Source: Psychrobacter sp. 28M-43 (GTDB lineage Bacteria > Pseudomonadota > Gammaproteobacteria > Pseudomonadales > Moraxellaceae). From it: 64,000 nucleotides of DNA. The position numbers and the translations under genes were made by a program. The stretch covers positions 248,001 through 312,000 of the forward strand of contig NZ_CP061739.1 of assembly GCF_014770435.1 (NCBI RefSeq), written 5' to 3'. Of this stretch, positions 36,560 to 45,333 are shown one piece after another. The notes under the pieces were generated by a model, which worked only from the letters and a program-made list of their open reading frames with translations, ran no database searches and had not been told where the DNA came from. Numbering within the stretch: the first letter of the stretch is position 1; each line of letters starts with the position of its first letter.

Positions 36560-37585
36560 CTACTGAATATCATCTGGCAGAATCACACTGTCAATGGTCA
36601 TCGCATCACGAATCTTGTCCATGGCATTTTTCTCGATCTGACGGACTCGCTCAGCTGAGATAGAGTAAACCGCAGCTAACTCATGCAAGGTGGATTTTTG
36701 CTCAGACAACCAGCGCTGTTCGACGATATCACGCGAACGCTCATCTAAGGTACCCATCGCAGCGATGAGTGCTGATGAGTTATTTTCTTCCCAATCCGCT
36801 TCTTCTAACTGCTCAGCTGGATCAATACCATCTTCCAAAAATAGCTGAGGGGCGTAGCGACCATCATCGTCGTCGCTTGACTGCGCCTCAAACGAAGCGT
36901 CATAAGAGGTTAGACGTGACTCCATCTCTAACACTTGCTTGCGTGTGACATTCAAGTCATTAGCAATAGCATCCGCTTCTTCTAGTGTCAGCTGATTATT
37001 GGTCTTCTTAAGGCTACGCAAGTTAAAGAACAGTTTACGATGAGCCTTGGTGGTCGCAACCTTGACGATACGCCAGTTGCGAATCACAAACTCATGAATT
37101 TCAGCTTTGATCCAATGCACAGCAAAGGATACCAAACGTACGCCTTTATTTGGGTCAAAACGTTTAACTGCTTTCATTAATCCTAAGTTACCTTCTTGGA
37201 TTAAATCCGCTTGTGGCAATCCGTAACCCGAGTAGCTACGTGCGATATGAATTACAAAACGTAGATGCGACATTACCAGTAGACGAGCGGCTTCGACATC
37301 ACCTTCATCATAATAGCGATGCGCCAACTCTTGCTCTTGTACCGGCGTCAAAATAGGGATTTGATGGACAGTATTGATATACGCACCCAAATTGACCCCT
37401 GGCGCTGACAGGTGAGTTGGCATAGCTGGTACTAAGTCGCGCGTACTAGTATTGCCCAATGCACTCGCGTCATAGGGTGGTCGCTGAGCAGCGGCCTTTA
37501 ATGCAGCATCGCGTGCATCATTTTTTATAGGAGCTGAGCCATCTTTTTTATTTGTATTTACAGCATCAGTAGAAGTATTAGCCAT
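36560..37585 (-). CDS. rpoH: RNA polymerase sigma-32 (heat-shock) factor
   Basis: 341 residues. The group includes region 1.2 'LGAYINTVHQIPILTPVQEQELAHRYYDEGD', region 2 'LRFVIHIARSYSGYGLPQADLIQEGNLGLMKAVKRFDPNKGVRLVSFAVHWIKAEIHEFVIRNWRIVKVATTKAHRKLFFNLR' (the RpoH box near KAHRKLFFNLR), and region 4 'ILHELAAVYSISAERVRQIEKNAMDKIRDAM'-like sequence. About 50 polar residues precede region 1.2, more than in E. coli RpoH (284 residues). The start is the ATG with AAGG upstream; ten codons upstream remain open but lack a ribosome site. Confidence 0.95.
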   Translation of the reverse strand: MANTSTDAVNTNKKDGSAPIKNDARDAALKAAAQRPPYDASALGNTSTRDLVPAMPTHLSAPGVNLGAYINTVHQIPILTPVQEQELAHRYYDEGDVEAARLLVMSHLRFVIHIARSYSGYGLPQADLIQEGNLGLMKAVKRFDPNKGVRLVSFAVHWIKAEIHEFVIRNWRIVKVATTKAHRKLFFNLRSLKKTNNQLTLEEADAIANDLNVTRKQVLEMESRLTSYDASFEAQSSDDDDGRYAPQLFLEDGIDPAEQLEEADWEENNSSALIAAMGTLDERSRDIVEQRWLSEQKSTLHELAAVYSISAERVRQIEKNAMDKIRDAMTIDSVILPDDIQ

Positions 37586-37663
37586 ATTCTTGACCTTGGT
37601 TAAATAGTTAAGCAAATAGTCAGATAAAAATCTTTATGATTTAATTGTAAAGGATAGCAGCGC

Positions 37664-38119
37664 TTAGTTGCTATCAGTTTTGGTAATGATGAAGTGATAT
37701 ATTGTAGCGAAACGCTGTAATGATGTGCCATCAACTGACGAGTGGTCAGTAACTTCATTGACCACTAGCTCTAAACAATCTGCCGCCTGTAATTGCTGAC
37801 TTTGTCGACAAAACGCTGTGATATCAGCTTGCGAATTAGGGTCGGTTGCAACCACATATAACGAATCACCAACTGTTACGTCACGTAATGCCACTTTAGT
37901 TTTTAATAGTGGCATCGGGCATGCGAGACCGCGTCCATCAACAAAACCTTTTATATTTAGTCCAGATTGTGCTGTAGCTAAATCATCTGAATTATGACTT
38001 TCAGTCGGTAGCAGCTCTAGTAAACTCGCAATGTCGTTCTGCTGTGCATCAGTCAAATTCGCTGATAACTGTATAGAGTGCGATACACGTTCGATGACTA
38101 ATTCACTAGCAGCGGGCAT
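37664..38119 (-). CDS. TusA-family sulfurtransferase-like protein with N-terminal extension
   Basis: 151 residues. The TusA core (about 55-120) has the invariant 'VDGRGLACPMPLLKTKVALRDVTVGDSLYVVATDPNSQADITAFCRQ', with the persulfide-carrying Cys in CPMP. An N-terminal 55-residue segment and a 25-residue tail are not part of the roughly 80-residue family norm. TusA relays sulfur for tRNA thiolation and cofactors; a stand-alone SirA-like role is equally possible. It lies just upstream of rpoH on the same strand (79 bases before its start). Confidence 0.85.
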   Translation of the reverse strand: MPAASELVIERVSHSIQLSANLTDAQQNDIASLLELLPTESHNSDDLATAQSGLNIKGFVDGRGLACPMPLLKTKVALRDVTVGDSLYVVATDPNSQADITAFCRQSQQLQAADCLELVVNEVTDHSSVDGTSLQRFATIYHFIITKTDSN

Positions 38120-38658
38120 AACTTAAACCTTGTAGATATCTATATTTTAATTTGTTCTATTACCAATAGGCTTTGATATCGAGTACGAACATAATCCATC
38201 AATCATAAATTATGAGGTCGCCATCACAGTCATATAAACCTACTATCATTATTGCTTATTATACCAAATAGACAATGTATAGTTGCAGTTGAATATAATC
38301 AACGCTGTGTTCGGTTCACTAGAATCACATAACCAAGAGTTGCACGATTAGCAATTGCCCGATTAATAGTTATACGTTTGAAACTTACTGCATAAATAAT
38401 AGCCCAATGAATAATTACACAGCCATGTTGCGCAATCGTGACGGGTGGCTAAGTTATTGGTAGTTAAGTTCATTGTAGAATTGACCTTGGATAAACAAGC
38501 TCGTATAGTCGAAAAGATGATCGTCAATTATCTTATAGGATATGCACTTGTACCACGCTCATAGAACGAAGCGACCTGACAGCAACAGCTCTTTAATACC
38601 CACAAATTCTGCAGGCTTGCCACTTATGTTGTCTAAGCAAAAAGGTAAACGTCATTTT
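38120..38658. other. Spacer upstream of the M48 protease gene
   Basis: AT-rich, no gene seen. The frame of the protease gene is open from 38542, so its start could lie anywhere from there; a TATAAT-like box at 38294-38299 has no good -35. Confidence 0.4.
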
Positions 38659-40230
38659 ATGAGTGTAGCTTTGCCAAATAGTATCAAGGTAGGGCTGTCA
38701 ATGATGCTACTAGCCATGGCTAGCGGTGCACATAGTCAAGAGAGTCAAACGCTGCCATTTGCTGATAGCTCGTGGCAAGTCACAGATCCGCAAACGCTAG
38801 AGCTACCAAATTTGCGCGGACAAGGATTGAGCTTTGCTGAGCAATATCAAAACAAAATGCTTGGCGAGTGGTCATTACAGAATATCAATGGCCGTGTCAG
38901 AATGGAACATGATCCTTGGGTACAAGAAACGATAAAAGACATGACATGGCGTCTCAATGCCCAAGCTCGTCAGCAAGCACCACTTGGCGTTGTTATCATT
39001 GATAACCCTAGTATCAATGCTTTTGCAGCGCCTGGTGGCGTAATCGGTATCAATACTGGAACGATACTGTCAGCTAGTAGCATGGATGAGCTGGCAAGCG
39101 TCGTCGCGCATGAAGTTGCGCATATCAGTCAACGGCACTATGAAAGCGGCGCTGACGAACGTAAAAAAGCCTTGCTGATGCAGCTAGGCGGTATGCTAGC
39201 TGCGATTGCTGCCTCAGCTGTCGATGGTGATGCCGCTGCGGCTGTGATGATGGGCAGTCAGACAGCCTCTATGAATAGCAGCATGGCCTTTAGCCGTAGT
39301 AATGAACGCGAGGCTGACCGAGTTGGGATGCAGATTATGACCCAAGCGGGTTATGATCCTCGGGCGATGCCACGGTTCTTTGCCACGATGAATCAGCAGA
39401 GTCAGTTGAACCAAGTTGAGAATCAATTTTTACCGAGCTTTGTACGCTCACATCCTCTGAGTAATGAGCGGTTGAGCGAGTCACAAAGTCGCGCTCAGCA
39501 GTATCCAGCGCTCTCATTGAGCCAGCAGCAGCGCCATCAAGCATTGTTTGATTTGTTGTATTGGCGTGTGCAAGTGACTGGTAAACATGCATCCGAAGTC
39601 ACACTGACAACGGCCGCTAAAAACAGTCTCGGGGCCAAACTTGCGCTAATGCATTGGTATGGAGAGCAGCAACGCTTTACAGATGCTAATAAGGTATTTG
39701 CCGAGATAAATGCGTTATCAAGCACGCAGCGTCAAAATTTAGAGCCCCTATTGTCGATTACCCACAGTCAGTTATTGAGTGAACAAGGTAAGTGGCAACA
39801 AACCGTAGATGTCTTAGAGAGCCAACAGCGCCTATATCCTGAGCGCCGCGATTTACGTCTTTATCTGGCCGAAGCGCTGACTAATAGCAATCAGCCGATA
39901 AAAGCTCAAGCGCTGTTGAAACCACTAACAGAGCAGCAGCCAAGCGATCGTTATGCATGGCAAAGCTTGCAACTCGCCAATGAAAAACTTGCTAAGACCA
40001 CCACCTCACCACAGTTAGCCAATATCGCGACGATTAATGCATTGCGCTATCGCAGTTATGATCAGCTATGGAATGGACGCTATGAGAGTGCGCTGACCTC
40101 TTTGACACAGGCCAAACAGTTGACGGAAAATCTGCAAACCACGGAACAAGCCAATAGTGCGCGTCCGTTATTGGCCAATATTAATGCAGAACTCAAAGCA
40201 ATAAAAACCGCCAAAGACTTTAAGCCTTAA
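38659..40230 (+). CDS. bepA: Periplasmic M48 metalloprotease with TPR domain (BepA/YfgC-like)
   Basis: 523 residues. A Sec signal peptide (MSVALPNSIKVGLSMMLLAMASGAHSQ) is followed by the M48 domain with zinc motif HEVAH (151-155) and third ligand Glu in SNEREADRVGMQIM. A C-terminal half of TPR-like helices (about 300-520) follows. BepA degrades stalled LptD and helps outer-membrane assembly. The M48 + TPR layout and length match it well. The chosen ATG gives a clean signal peptide; upstream codons (MHLYHAHRTKRPD...) would bury it. The gene is single. Confidence 0.9.
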   Translation: MSVALPNSIKVGLSMMLLAMASGAHSQESQTLPFADSSWQVTDPQTLELPNLRGQGLSFAEQYQNKMLGEWSLQNINGRVRMEHDPWVQETIKDMTWRLNAQARQQAPLGVVIIDNPSINAFAAPGGVIGINTGTILSASSMDELASVVAHEVAHISQRHYESGADERKKALLMQLGGMLAAIAASAVDGDAAAAVMMGSQTASMNSSMAFSRSNEREADRVGMQIMTQAGYDPRAMPRFFATMNQQSQLNQVENQFLPSFVRSHPLSNERLSESQSRAQQYPALSLSQQQRHQALFDLLYWRVQVTGKHASEVTLTTAAKNSLGAKLALMHWYGEQQRFTDANKVFAEINALSSTQRQNLEPLLSITHSQLLSEQGKWQQTVDVLESQQRLYPERRDLRLYLAEALTNSNQPIKAQALLKPLTEQQPSDRYAWQSLQLANEKLAKTTTSPQLANIATINALRYRSYDQLWNGRYESALTSLTQAKQLTENLQTTEQANSARPLLANINAELKAIKTAKDFKP

Positions 40231-40272
40231 GCGGTTATTTGTACAGATTAGCCTGCCAATCAATAGCAAGTG

Positions 40273-40722
40273 CTAGCCTTGTAGCGCGTCTTTGACCATT
40301 TTAGAAATCAAAGCAGGATCAGCACGGCCAGCTGTTTTATTCTTCAAAACACCCATGACGCTACCCATATCACGCATAGACGTAGCACCTTGCTCAGCGA
40401 TTTCAGCATTTACCAATGCCATGATCTCGTCTTGATTCATTTGCTGCGGCATAAACTCGTTGATGATATCAATCTCAAACTGCTCTTTGGTGGCTAAGTC
40501 ATCACGGCCATTTTCTGTAAAGATAGTTAGTGACTCTTGACGCTGTTTTAGCTGTTTTTGTAAAACTTCTAATACTTGGGCATCATCAAGTTCTGTTTGA
40601 CGGTCAATTTCGATTTGTTTCACTACTGACTGTACATTGCGCAGTACTTTAACGCGCTCAAGCTCACGAGCTTTCATTGAAACTTTGATATTGTCTGATA
40701 ACGTCTGTTTAAGTTGGCTCAC
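40273..40722 (-). CDS. yqeY: GatB/YqeY domain protein
   Basis: 149 residues. 'LKQTLSDNIKVSMKARELERVKVLRNVQSVVKQIEIDRQTELDDAQVLEVLQKQLKQRQESLTIF' and 'INEFMPQQMNQDEIMALV', 'SMRDMGSVMGVLKNKTAGRADPALISKMV' are the full YqeY fold. It resembles the tRNA-binding tail of GatB, but its own function is unknown. It sits downstream of rpsU on the same strand, a very common pairing, though a terminator lies between. Confidence 0.93.
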   Translation of the reverse strand: MSQLKQTLSDNIKVSMKARELERVKVLRNVQSVVKQIEIDRQTELDDAQVLEVLQKQLKQRQESLTIFTENGRDDLATKEQFEIDIINEFMPQQMNQDEIMALVNAEIAEQGATSMRDMGSVMGVLKNKTAGRADPALISKMVKDALQG

Positions 40723-40855
40723 TGCTATTATCCTTATCGATCTGTTAAATGCTATTCGTTAGAGGTCGTTTGTTAAATTTTTAGAACCAAACCTGCTGAT
40801 AGTGGTTTTAATAAAAAATTATGTCAGCAGTAATAACAAAAATTGTAGCATAAAA

Positions 40856-40889
40856 AACGCCACTGATATCAATTGATAACAGTGGCGTT
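40856..40889 (-). terminator. Terminator between rpsU and yqeY
   Basis: Stem AACGCCACTG / CAGTGGCGTT with A-run at 40850-40857, so the U-tract is on the minus strand; the loop itself contains a TATCAATTGATA palindrome. It likely ends most rpsU transcripts. Confidence 0.85.
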
Positions 40890-40925
40890 AGTGTAGCGCT
40901 TGTACTTAACTAATCAGATTACTGA

Positions 40926-41141
40926 TTAGTACATACGAGTGGTACGAATAGTTTCGCGTTGTAACTTCTTCTTATAACGCTTTACGGCAGCAGCTTTTTT
41001 ACGCTTACGTACTTGCGTTGGTTTTTCATAAAACTCACGCTTACGTACGTCTGATAATACACCAGCTTTTTCACAAGCACGTTTGAAACGACGGATAGCG
41101 ATATCAACTGGTTCGTTTTCTTTAACCTTAACTGCAGGCAT
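40926..41141 (-). CDS. rpsU: 30S ribosomal protein S21
   Basis: 71 residues, highly basic: '[59 protein letters not shown]'. The canonical length and sequence of bS21, which aids initiation on the 30S subunit. GGAG precedes the ATG. The E. coli order rpsU-dnaG-rpoD is not kept; yqeY follows instead. Confidence 0.98.
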
Positions 41142-41466
41142 GAAGACTCCTCGATTAGGATGAGATATAAGGGCATTAGTTTGGCTGTGTATTAGTATTT
41201 AGCCGTAATATCTCAAGATTACAGGCATCAGCTCAAACTAGGACAATTCTCACGCATTAGCGTAAGGGCAAGTATTTTAATAAAAAATACCAACAAAGTC
41301 AATGATTTTAAGCATTTATTGCCGATAGGTTGTTCAATTAGATGGCTATTTGAATTTGGCTCTCAAACTATGAATTCGACATACATACAACGCTTTATCA
41401 ATAAAAAACCCCTACCGTCTATAACGGTTTGATTGGAGTTTATGCTATGATAATTCCCATATTATA
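41142..41466. other. Spacer between rpsU and the MITE-like element
   Basis: AT-rich; should contain the rpsU promoter (minus strand). No ORF or RNA gene recognised. Confidence 0.4.
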
Positions 41467-41791
41467 GGGTCTATTGAACATTCAAATATTAGGGCTGCTG
41501 ATGGCTAAAGTTACACCAAACTAGGCGAAAACCGACGATAATGTCGAGACCTTAGCTAGGTTTTCAACAACGGTTGGGGTAATTTTAGCATCAGCCTTGA
41601 GAACGGATCGAGCAAAACACTGCTTTGCCCGTTCGCAAGGCAAGAGCTGTGCTCGAGTGGAGGGCAGTACTCTTTTTTGCCAATATATGGCGAAATAATT
41701 TAACCTAGAATGACTAGGCTTCAACAATTTCACTGCATATTGTCTAAAAAATAGTGACGGCCAGCACCAAATTTGAAAGGTCAATAGACCC
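41467..41791. mobile_element. MITE-like element, 325 bp, terminal inverted repeats about 21 bp
   Basis: Ends are inverted copies of GGGTCTATTGAACATTCAAA-type sequence (41467-41487) and its partner (41771-41791), matching at 19 of 21 positions. A TA dinucleotide flanks both ends (41465-41466, 41792-41793), like a TA target duplication. No transposase is encoded; the longest frame inside (minus 41521-41784) shows no family features, and the plus frame has an early stop. It therefore looks like a non-autonomous element mobilised by an IS elsewhere. IS family not assigned. Confidence 0.7.
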
Positions 41792-41839
41792 TAGTAAGCC
41801 TATGAACCGTTTTGTGTGTATTTTATTGAGGATGTTGGA

Positions 41840-42205
41840 ATGAAAAAAACAGTATTTAACACGGCATTAAGCATGGCACTTATCGTAGCTTTAGGTGTGA
41901 GCGTGAGCGCTTGTAGTGGCGGCGAAGAGCATGAAGAAGTGCTGGCTATCGATATGGTGGATGAAGCGGCTGAGTTGGCACGCGAAAACGCGCCTGAAGC
42001 AGAAGATATGGAATTCCCAGAGACAGCACCAATGCCAGCGACTGATGCAGCTGGTACAGAAGCTGACGGTACAGCTACTGCTGAAGCAGGAACGGCTGAT
42101 ACTGCAGAAGTAGCAGCTACCGATAGTGCGGATACAGCAGCTGCTCCTACTGACAGTGCTGATATGGCGGCTACTGACGATACGGCTGCAGCCACTGCTG
42201 AGTAA
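41840..42205 (+). CDS. Small acidic Ala/Thr/Asp-rich lipoprotein
   Basis: 121 residues. The signal peptide ends in the lipobox VSAC (lipid Cys 25), followed by 'SGGEEHEEVLAIDMVDEAAELARENAPEAEDMEF' and then about 65 residues of nearly pure Ala, Thr, Asp, Ser and Glu with repeated TDSAD and TAAA units. It is strongly acidic and surely disordered. Not a recognised family. GAGGATGTTGGA precedes the ATG. It begins 49 bases after the MITE-like element, so its promoter may lie within or be separated by the element. Its lipobox region resembles that of the cytochrome lipoprotein next door. Confidence 0.75.
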   Translation: MKKTVFNTALSMALIVALGVSVSACSGGEEHEEVLAIDMVDEAAELARENAPEAEDMEFPETAPMPATDAAGTEADGTATAEAGTADTAEVAATDSADTAAAPTDSADMAATDDTAAATAE

Positions 42206-42330
42206 TTTAGTGGTCAATGGACTATTAGCTCAATGGACTATTAAACAGTCGTTGGTCGTATACGTAAGTAATTTAAGCTGATATAGCGCATCACTAATTG
42301 ATTGCAGACTGACTAAGTAAGGGTAAAACC

Positions 42331-42861
42331 ATGATTGATATACAACCGTATATGAACAAGCTGAAATTGTCTGTGATCAGCATGAGTGTGGTATTTGCTG
42401 TGAGTGCTTGTAGCGGTGATAACACAGCTACGGAAGAGTCTGCAGTAGCCGATGAACCTGCTACCGCTATAGAAGAGAAAGCTGTATCAGAAACCGAAGG
42501 CACGACGCCTGAGTCTGTAGTTGATCCAGAAACAGAACCAAAATCAGCAACAGAGTCTGCTGACATAGTAGATGACGCAGTGGCAACACCTGAAACTGAT
42601 TCTGAGCCTGAAGTGTTGGCCGCAGATGCAGGTGCCAAACTATATGAATCAAACTGTCAGGTTTGTCATGCTGCAGGTTTGCTCGATGCGCCAAAGTATG
42701 GTGATACAGCGGCTTGGACAGCTCGTCTAACCAAAGACAAAGAAACACTATATATGCACTCGGCTAAAGGCTTTAATAAAATGCCAGCGCAAGCAGTAAA
42801 TGGTGTGACCGAAGCACAAGTTAAAGCGGCTGTTGATTATATGCTAGCGTCGGTAAGCTGA
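42331..42861 (+). CDS. Cytochrome c5-like lipoprotein
   Basis: 176 residues. Lipobox VSAC (lipid Cys 27), an acidic Glu/Thr/Ala linker (about 30-97), then a class I c-type domain with haem motif CQVCH (109-113) and axial Met in MPAQAV (Met151): 'GAKLYESNCQVCHAAGLLDAPKYGDTAAWTARLTKDKETLYMHSAKGFNKMPAQ', typical of cytochrome c5. Membrane-anchored periplasmic electron carrier. AAGGG is 7 bases upstream of the ATG at 42331. The linker probably spaces the haem domain from the membrane. 125 bases downstream of the acidic lipoprotein; possibly co-transcribed. Confidence 0.88.
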   Translation: MIDIQPYMNKLKLSVISMSVVFAVSACSGDNTATEESAVADEPATAIEEKAVSETEGTTPESVVDPETEPKSATESADIVDDAVATPETDSEPEVLAADAGAKLYESNCQVCHAAGLLDAPKYGDTAAWTARLTKDKETLYMHSAKGFNKMPAQAVNGVTEAQVKAAVDYMLASVS

Positions 42862-42907
42862 TACGGTATATATAGAGTATGTCAGCTATTGAAATTTGCT
42901 AAACTGG

Positions 42908-42939
42908 CCGTCATTGTGACTGACAATGACGGTTTTTTT
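42908..42939 (+). terminator. Terminator of the cytochrome lipoprotein gene
   Basis: Perfect 10-bp stem CCGTCATTGT / ACAATGACGG with a 5-base loop and seven T, 46 bases past the stop. Confidence 0.92.
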
Positions 42940-43018
42940 ATGCACATTTTTTGTCATGCCAGTCTGAGAATATACAGCTGTATTAAGCGAGTTTAAGATA
43001 GTGTGTGGCTGATTGTAT

Positions 43019-43125
43019 TATAGTCGGTGAACTCTAAACCGCTACGGCGTTACCCTCCTTAGATGTACTACTTGTACAATCTGCAGTCGGCTGCCTTGTA
43101 CTCATTTTAGAGTTCTTTGACTATA
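43019..43125. mobile_element. Short palindromic MITE-like element, 107 bp
   Basis: Imperfect terminal inverted repeats: left TATAGTCGGTGAACTCTAAA (43019-43038) and, on the other strand at the right end, TATAGTCAAAGAACTCTAAA (43106-43125), 17 of 20 identical. Internal small palindromes TGTAC/GTACA and GCAG/CTGC give it strong folding. No coding capacity. Its right end points an outward TTGACT (43117-43122) at tsaD. Confidence 0.7.
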
Positions 43126-43203
43126 GTTATCCAATTTTTCAAAATGATGTAAGATAAAAGTGCGACAAAAATAGCACGAAAACGAAAGTATAAAGGCAAA
43201 AGT

Positions 43204-44262
43204 ATGAAAGTATTGGGCTTAGAGACCTCTTGTGATGAGACGGGGCTGGCGATTTTTGATAGTGAGCAAATAAATAGCGACAACCAAGGTTTGGTCGGGC
43301 AAGTACTGTACTCACAAATTGAGCTGCACGCACTTTATGGTGGCGTTGTGCCTGAGCTTGCTAGCCGCGATCATATTCGTAAGCTCGTGCCGTTATTGAA
43401 TGAGCTGCTAGAGCAATGTGATATGAAAAAAAGCGACATCGATGCGATTGCCTATACTAAAGGACCTGGTCTTATTGGTGCATTGATGACAGGCGCACTG
43501 TTTGGTCGTAGCTTGGCATATGGTTTGGATATTCCAGCGATTGGTATTCATCATATGGAGGGGCATCTTTTGGCGCCGCTTATGGGCGCGAACCCTCCGG
43601 CATTTCCTTTTGTCTCGCTACTAGTATCTGGTGGGCATACGTTACTAATTGCTGCTCACGGCGTAGGGCAGTATGAGATATTGGGTGAGTCGATAGATGA
43701 TGCGGCGGGTGAGTGCTTTGATAAAGCGGCTAAGATGCTAGGTTTACCTTATCCTGGCGGCCCTAATATTGCCAAACTGGCAGAAACTGGTAATCCTGAT
43801 GCTTATGCACTACCAAGACCAATGCTACATCGCGGTCTAGACTTTTCGTTTAGTGGTATGAAAACAGCCGTACATAATCTGATTAAAGATACGCCACATT
43901 CAGGAGGGTCGGGTAATGGCGCTGATAGTGATCCACAGATTCGTGCTGATATTGCCGCGAGTTTTCAGCATGCAGTGGTCGACACGCTAGTGAAAAAATG
44001 TGTCAAAGCACTTAAGCAAGCAGATATGAGCCGCTTAGTAATTGCAGGCGGGGTCAGTGCCAATACTCATCTGCGCGAGACGTTAGAAGCGGAACTGGCT
44101 AAGATCAATGCGACGGTTCATTATGCACCGCCTGCGCTATGTACGGACAATGGTGCGATGATTGCTTACGCAGGTTTTGAGCGCTTGCAAGCAGGACAAT
44201 CTGATGATTTGGCTGTTAGCTGTATTCCGCGTTGGCCGATGACAGAATTGCCAGCCGTATAA
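43204..44262 (+). CDS. tsaD: tRNA N6-threonylcarbamoyladenosine transferase subunit TsaD
   Basis: 352 residues, ASKHA fold. It transfers the threonylcarbamoyl group to A37 of ANN-decoding tRNAs with TsaB and TsaE. '[19 protein letters not shown]' at the start, the metal ligands in HHMEGH (His117 and His121) and '[15 protein letters not shown]', '[23 protein letters not shown]', 'CTDNGAMIA' are diagnostic. The gene is followed by crcB 44 bases later. rpsU, its frequent divergent neighbour, lies about 2 kb to the left, separated by the two lipoprotein genes and the mobile elements. Confidence 0.98.
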   Translation: MKVLGLETSCDETGLAIFDSEQINSDNQGLVGQVLYSQIELHALYGGVVPELASRDHIRKLVPLLNELLEQCDMKKSDIDAIAYTKGPGLIGALMTGALFGRSLAYGLDIPAIGIHHMEGHLLAPLMGANPPAFPFVSLLVSGGHTLLIAAHGVGQYEILGESIDDAAGECFDKAAKMLGLPYPGGPNIAKLAETGNPDAYALPRPMLHRGLDFSFSGMKTAVHNLIKDTPHSGGSGNGADSDPQIRADIAASFQHAVVDTLVKKCVKALKQADMSRLVIAGGVSANTHLRETLEAELAKINATVHYAPPALCTDNGAMIAYAGFERLQAGQSDDLAVSCIPRWPMTELPAV

Positions 44263-44306
44263 ATGAGCATTTGGTCCAACACGTCTATATGAATTAAGGA
44301 CAGTCT

Positions 44307-44678
44307 ATGCAGTGGCTTGCTATCGGTTTGGGCGCAGCATTCGGTGCTTGTCTGCGAGCTTGGTTATCGCGTTTCAATGCCTTGCACGGTTGGGTGCCAC
44401 TCGGTACCCTGAGCGCCAATATTCTAGGTGGGCTATTGATAGGGCTTGCGCTAGTATGGTTTGAGCGCATGGGAAGCAACTTATCTGATCATGTACGCGT
44501 GTTTGTGATTACTGGCTTTTTGGGCGGGTTAACTACCTTTAGTACGTTTAGTGCAGAGGTATTTGGCTTTATTCATGACGGGCGGTTGCTAGCAGGTTTA
44601 GCGCTCATCGGTTTGCATGTTGGGCTAACGTTACTGGCAACCGCGCTGGGCTTTTATTTCTTTAAGCTAGTTTTGTAG
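44307..44678 (+). CDS. crcB: Fluoride-specific ion channel CrcB
   Basis: 123 residues with four hydrophobic segments. '[19 protein letters not shown]', '[18 protein letters not shown]', and '[19 protein letters not shown]' (the TTFSTFS Fluc motif) are diagnostic. It works as a dual-topology dimer exporting fluoride. AAGGACAG precedes the ATG. No fluoride riboswitch was recognised in the 44-base gap, so it is probably read from the tsaD promoter. Confidence 0.94.
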   Translation: MQWLAIGLGAAFGACLRAWLSRFNALHGWVPLGTLSANILGGLLIGLALVWFERMGSNLSDHVRVFVITGFLGGLTTFSTFSAEVFGFIHDGRLLAGLALIGLHVGLTLLATALGFYFFKLVL

Positions 44679-44798
44679 GCGTTGATAGATATTAATCGTT
44701 TAAAAGTCTGTTATAAGTGGTTCCATGATAGCAGTCTGTTTTGAGTGGTCTATTAATAGGTTTGTCGAGTGAGTTAGCTGGTTTCGTTAGGGTATACC

Positions 44799-45242
44799 CT
44801 AAAAGCGTTCCTCTTGAAATTCATGATATTTAGAAGACAATTTATGCAAATTACTTTTGGACTCTTCGTTTAAAGAATCATACAGGTCATTATTCAAGAC
44901 ATCATAAGCGCATATAAAAGCACTTTTGTTTTTTTGAGTATAGTCTTGCATCATGTCTATACAAGAAAATGAATTGAGTACGTTGAATAGAATACTAGTA
45001 TTACAAGGGGCGTATTCCAAAGCTTTTTGGAAAAAAATCAGTCCAGAGTAGTTTTCTTTATCTTCCGAAAGATATGGAGCAAGATCTACAGTTATTCCTT
45101 TTAGGTTTAAAGCCTCCGCTATTTCACTATCTGTTGAATTACTATCAGAAATTACTTCATTTAAGATATCAAGAGCTAGCTCTGGTTCATAGTTTTGGTA
45201 AAAAATTTCTGCTTGGTTCAGCTTTTTTTCTATAGTAGACAT
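44799..45242 (-). CDS. Hypothetical protein with TPR-like helices
   Basis: 147 residues, not recognised. 'KLNQAEIFYQNYEPELALDILNEVISD', 'EIAEALNLKGITVDLA' and 'YSGLIFFQKALEYAPCNTSILFNVLNSF' read as two or three TPR-like helical pairs. No signal peptide or membrane segment. The frame is open for 23 codons upstream to a GTG at 45311 without a ribosome site. Lower GC than the flanking genes (about one third in sampled lines) suggests transfer. It sits 91 bases after the other unknown gene, on the same strand. TPR-like immunity proteins of polymorphic toxins are one possibility; not shown. Confidence 0.6.
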   Translation of the reverse strand: MSTIEKKLNQAEIFYQNYEPELALDILNEVISDSNSTDSEIAEALNLKGITVDLAPYLSEDKENYSGLIFFQKALEYAPCNTSILFNVLNSFSCIDMMQDYTQKNKSAFICAYDVLNNDLYDSLNEESKSNLHKLSSKYHEFQEERF

Positions 45243-45333
45243 TAGTTTTTTTATCCATTCATCTTTGGTTATACGGTAAGCAGTTCGATGCCTGTATAGC
45301 GCACCGATCACGTATAGAATACGCAGATAAACC

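Noticed and set aside
41521..41784. 87-codon ORF inside the MITE-like element as a transposase remnant
   Set aside because: No DDE or other transposase motif; the frame starts in the terminal repeat and looks fortuitous.
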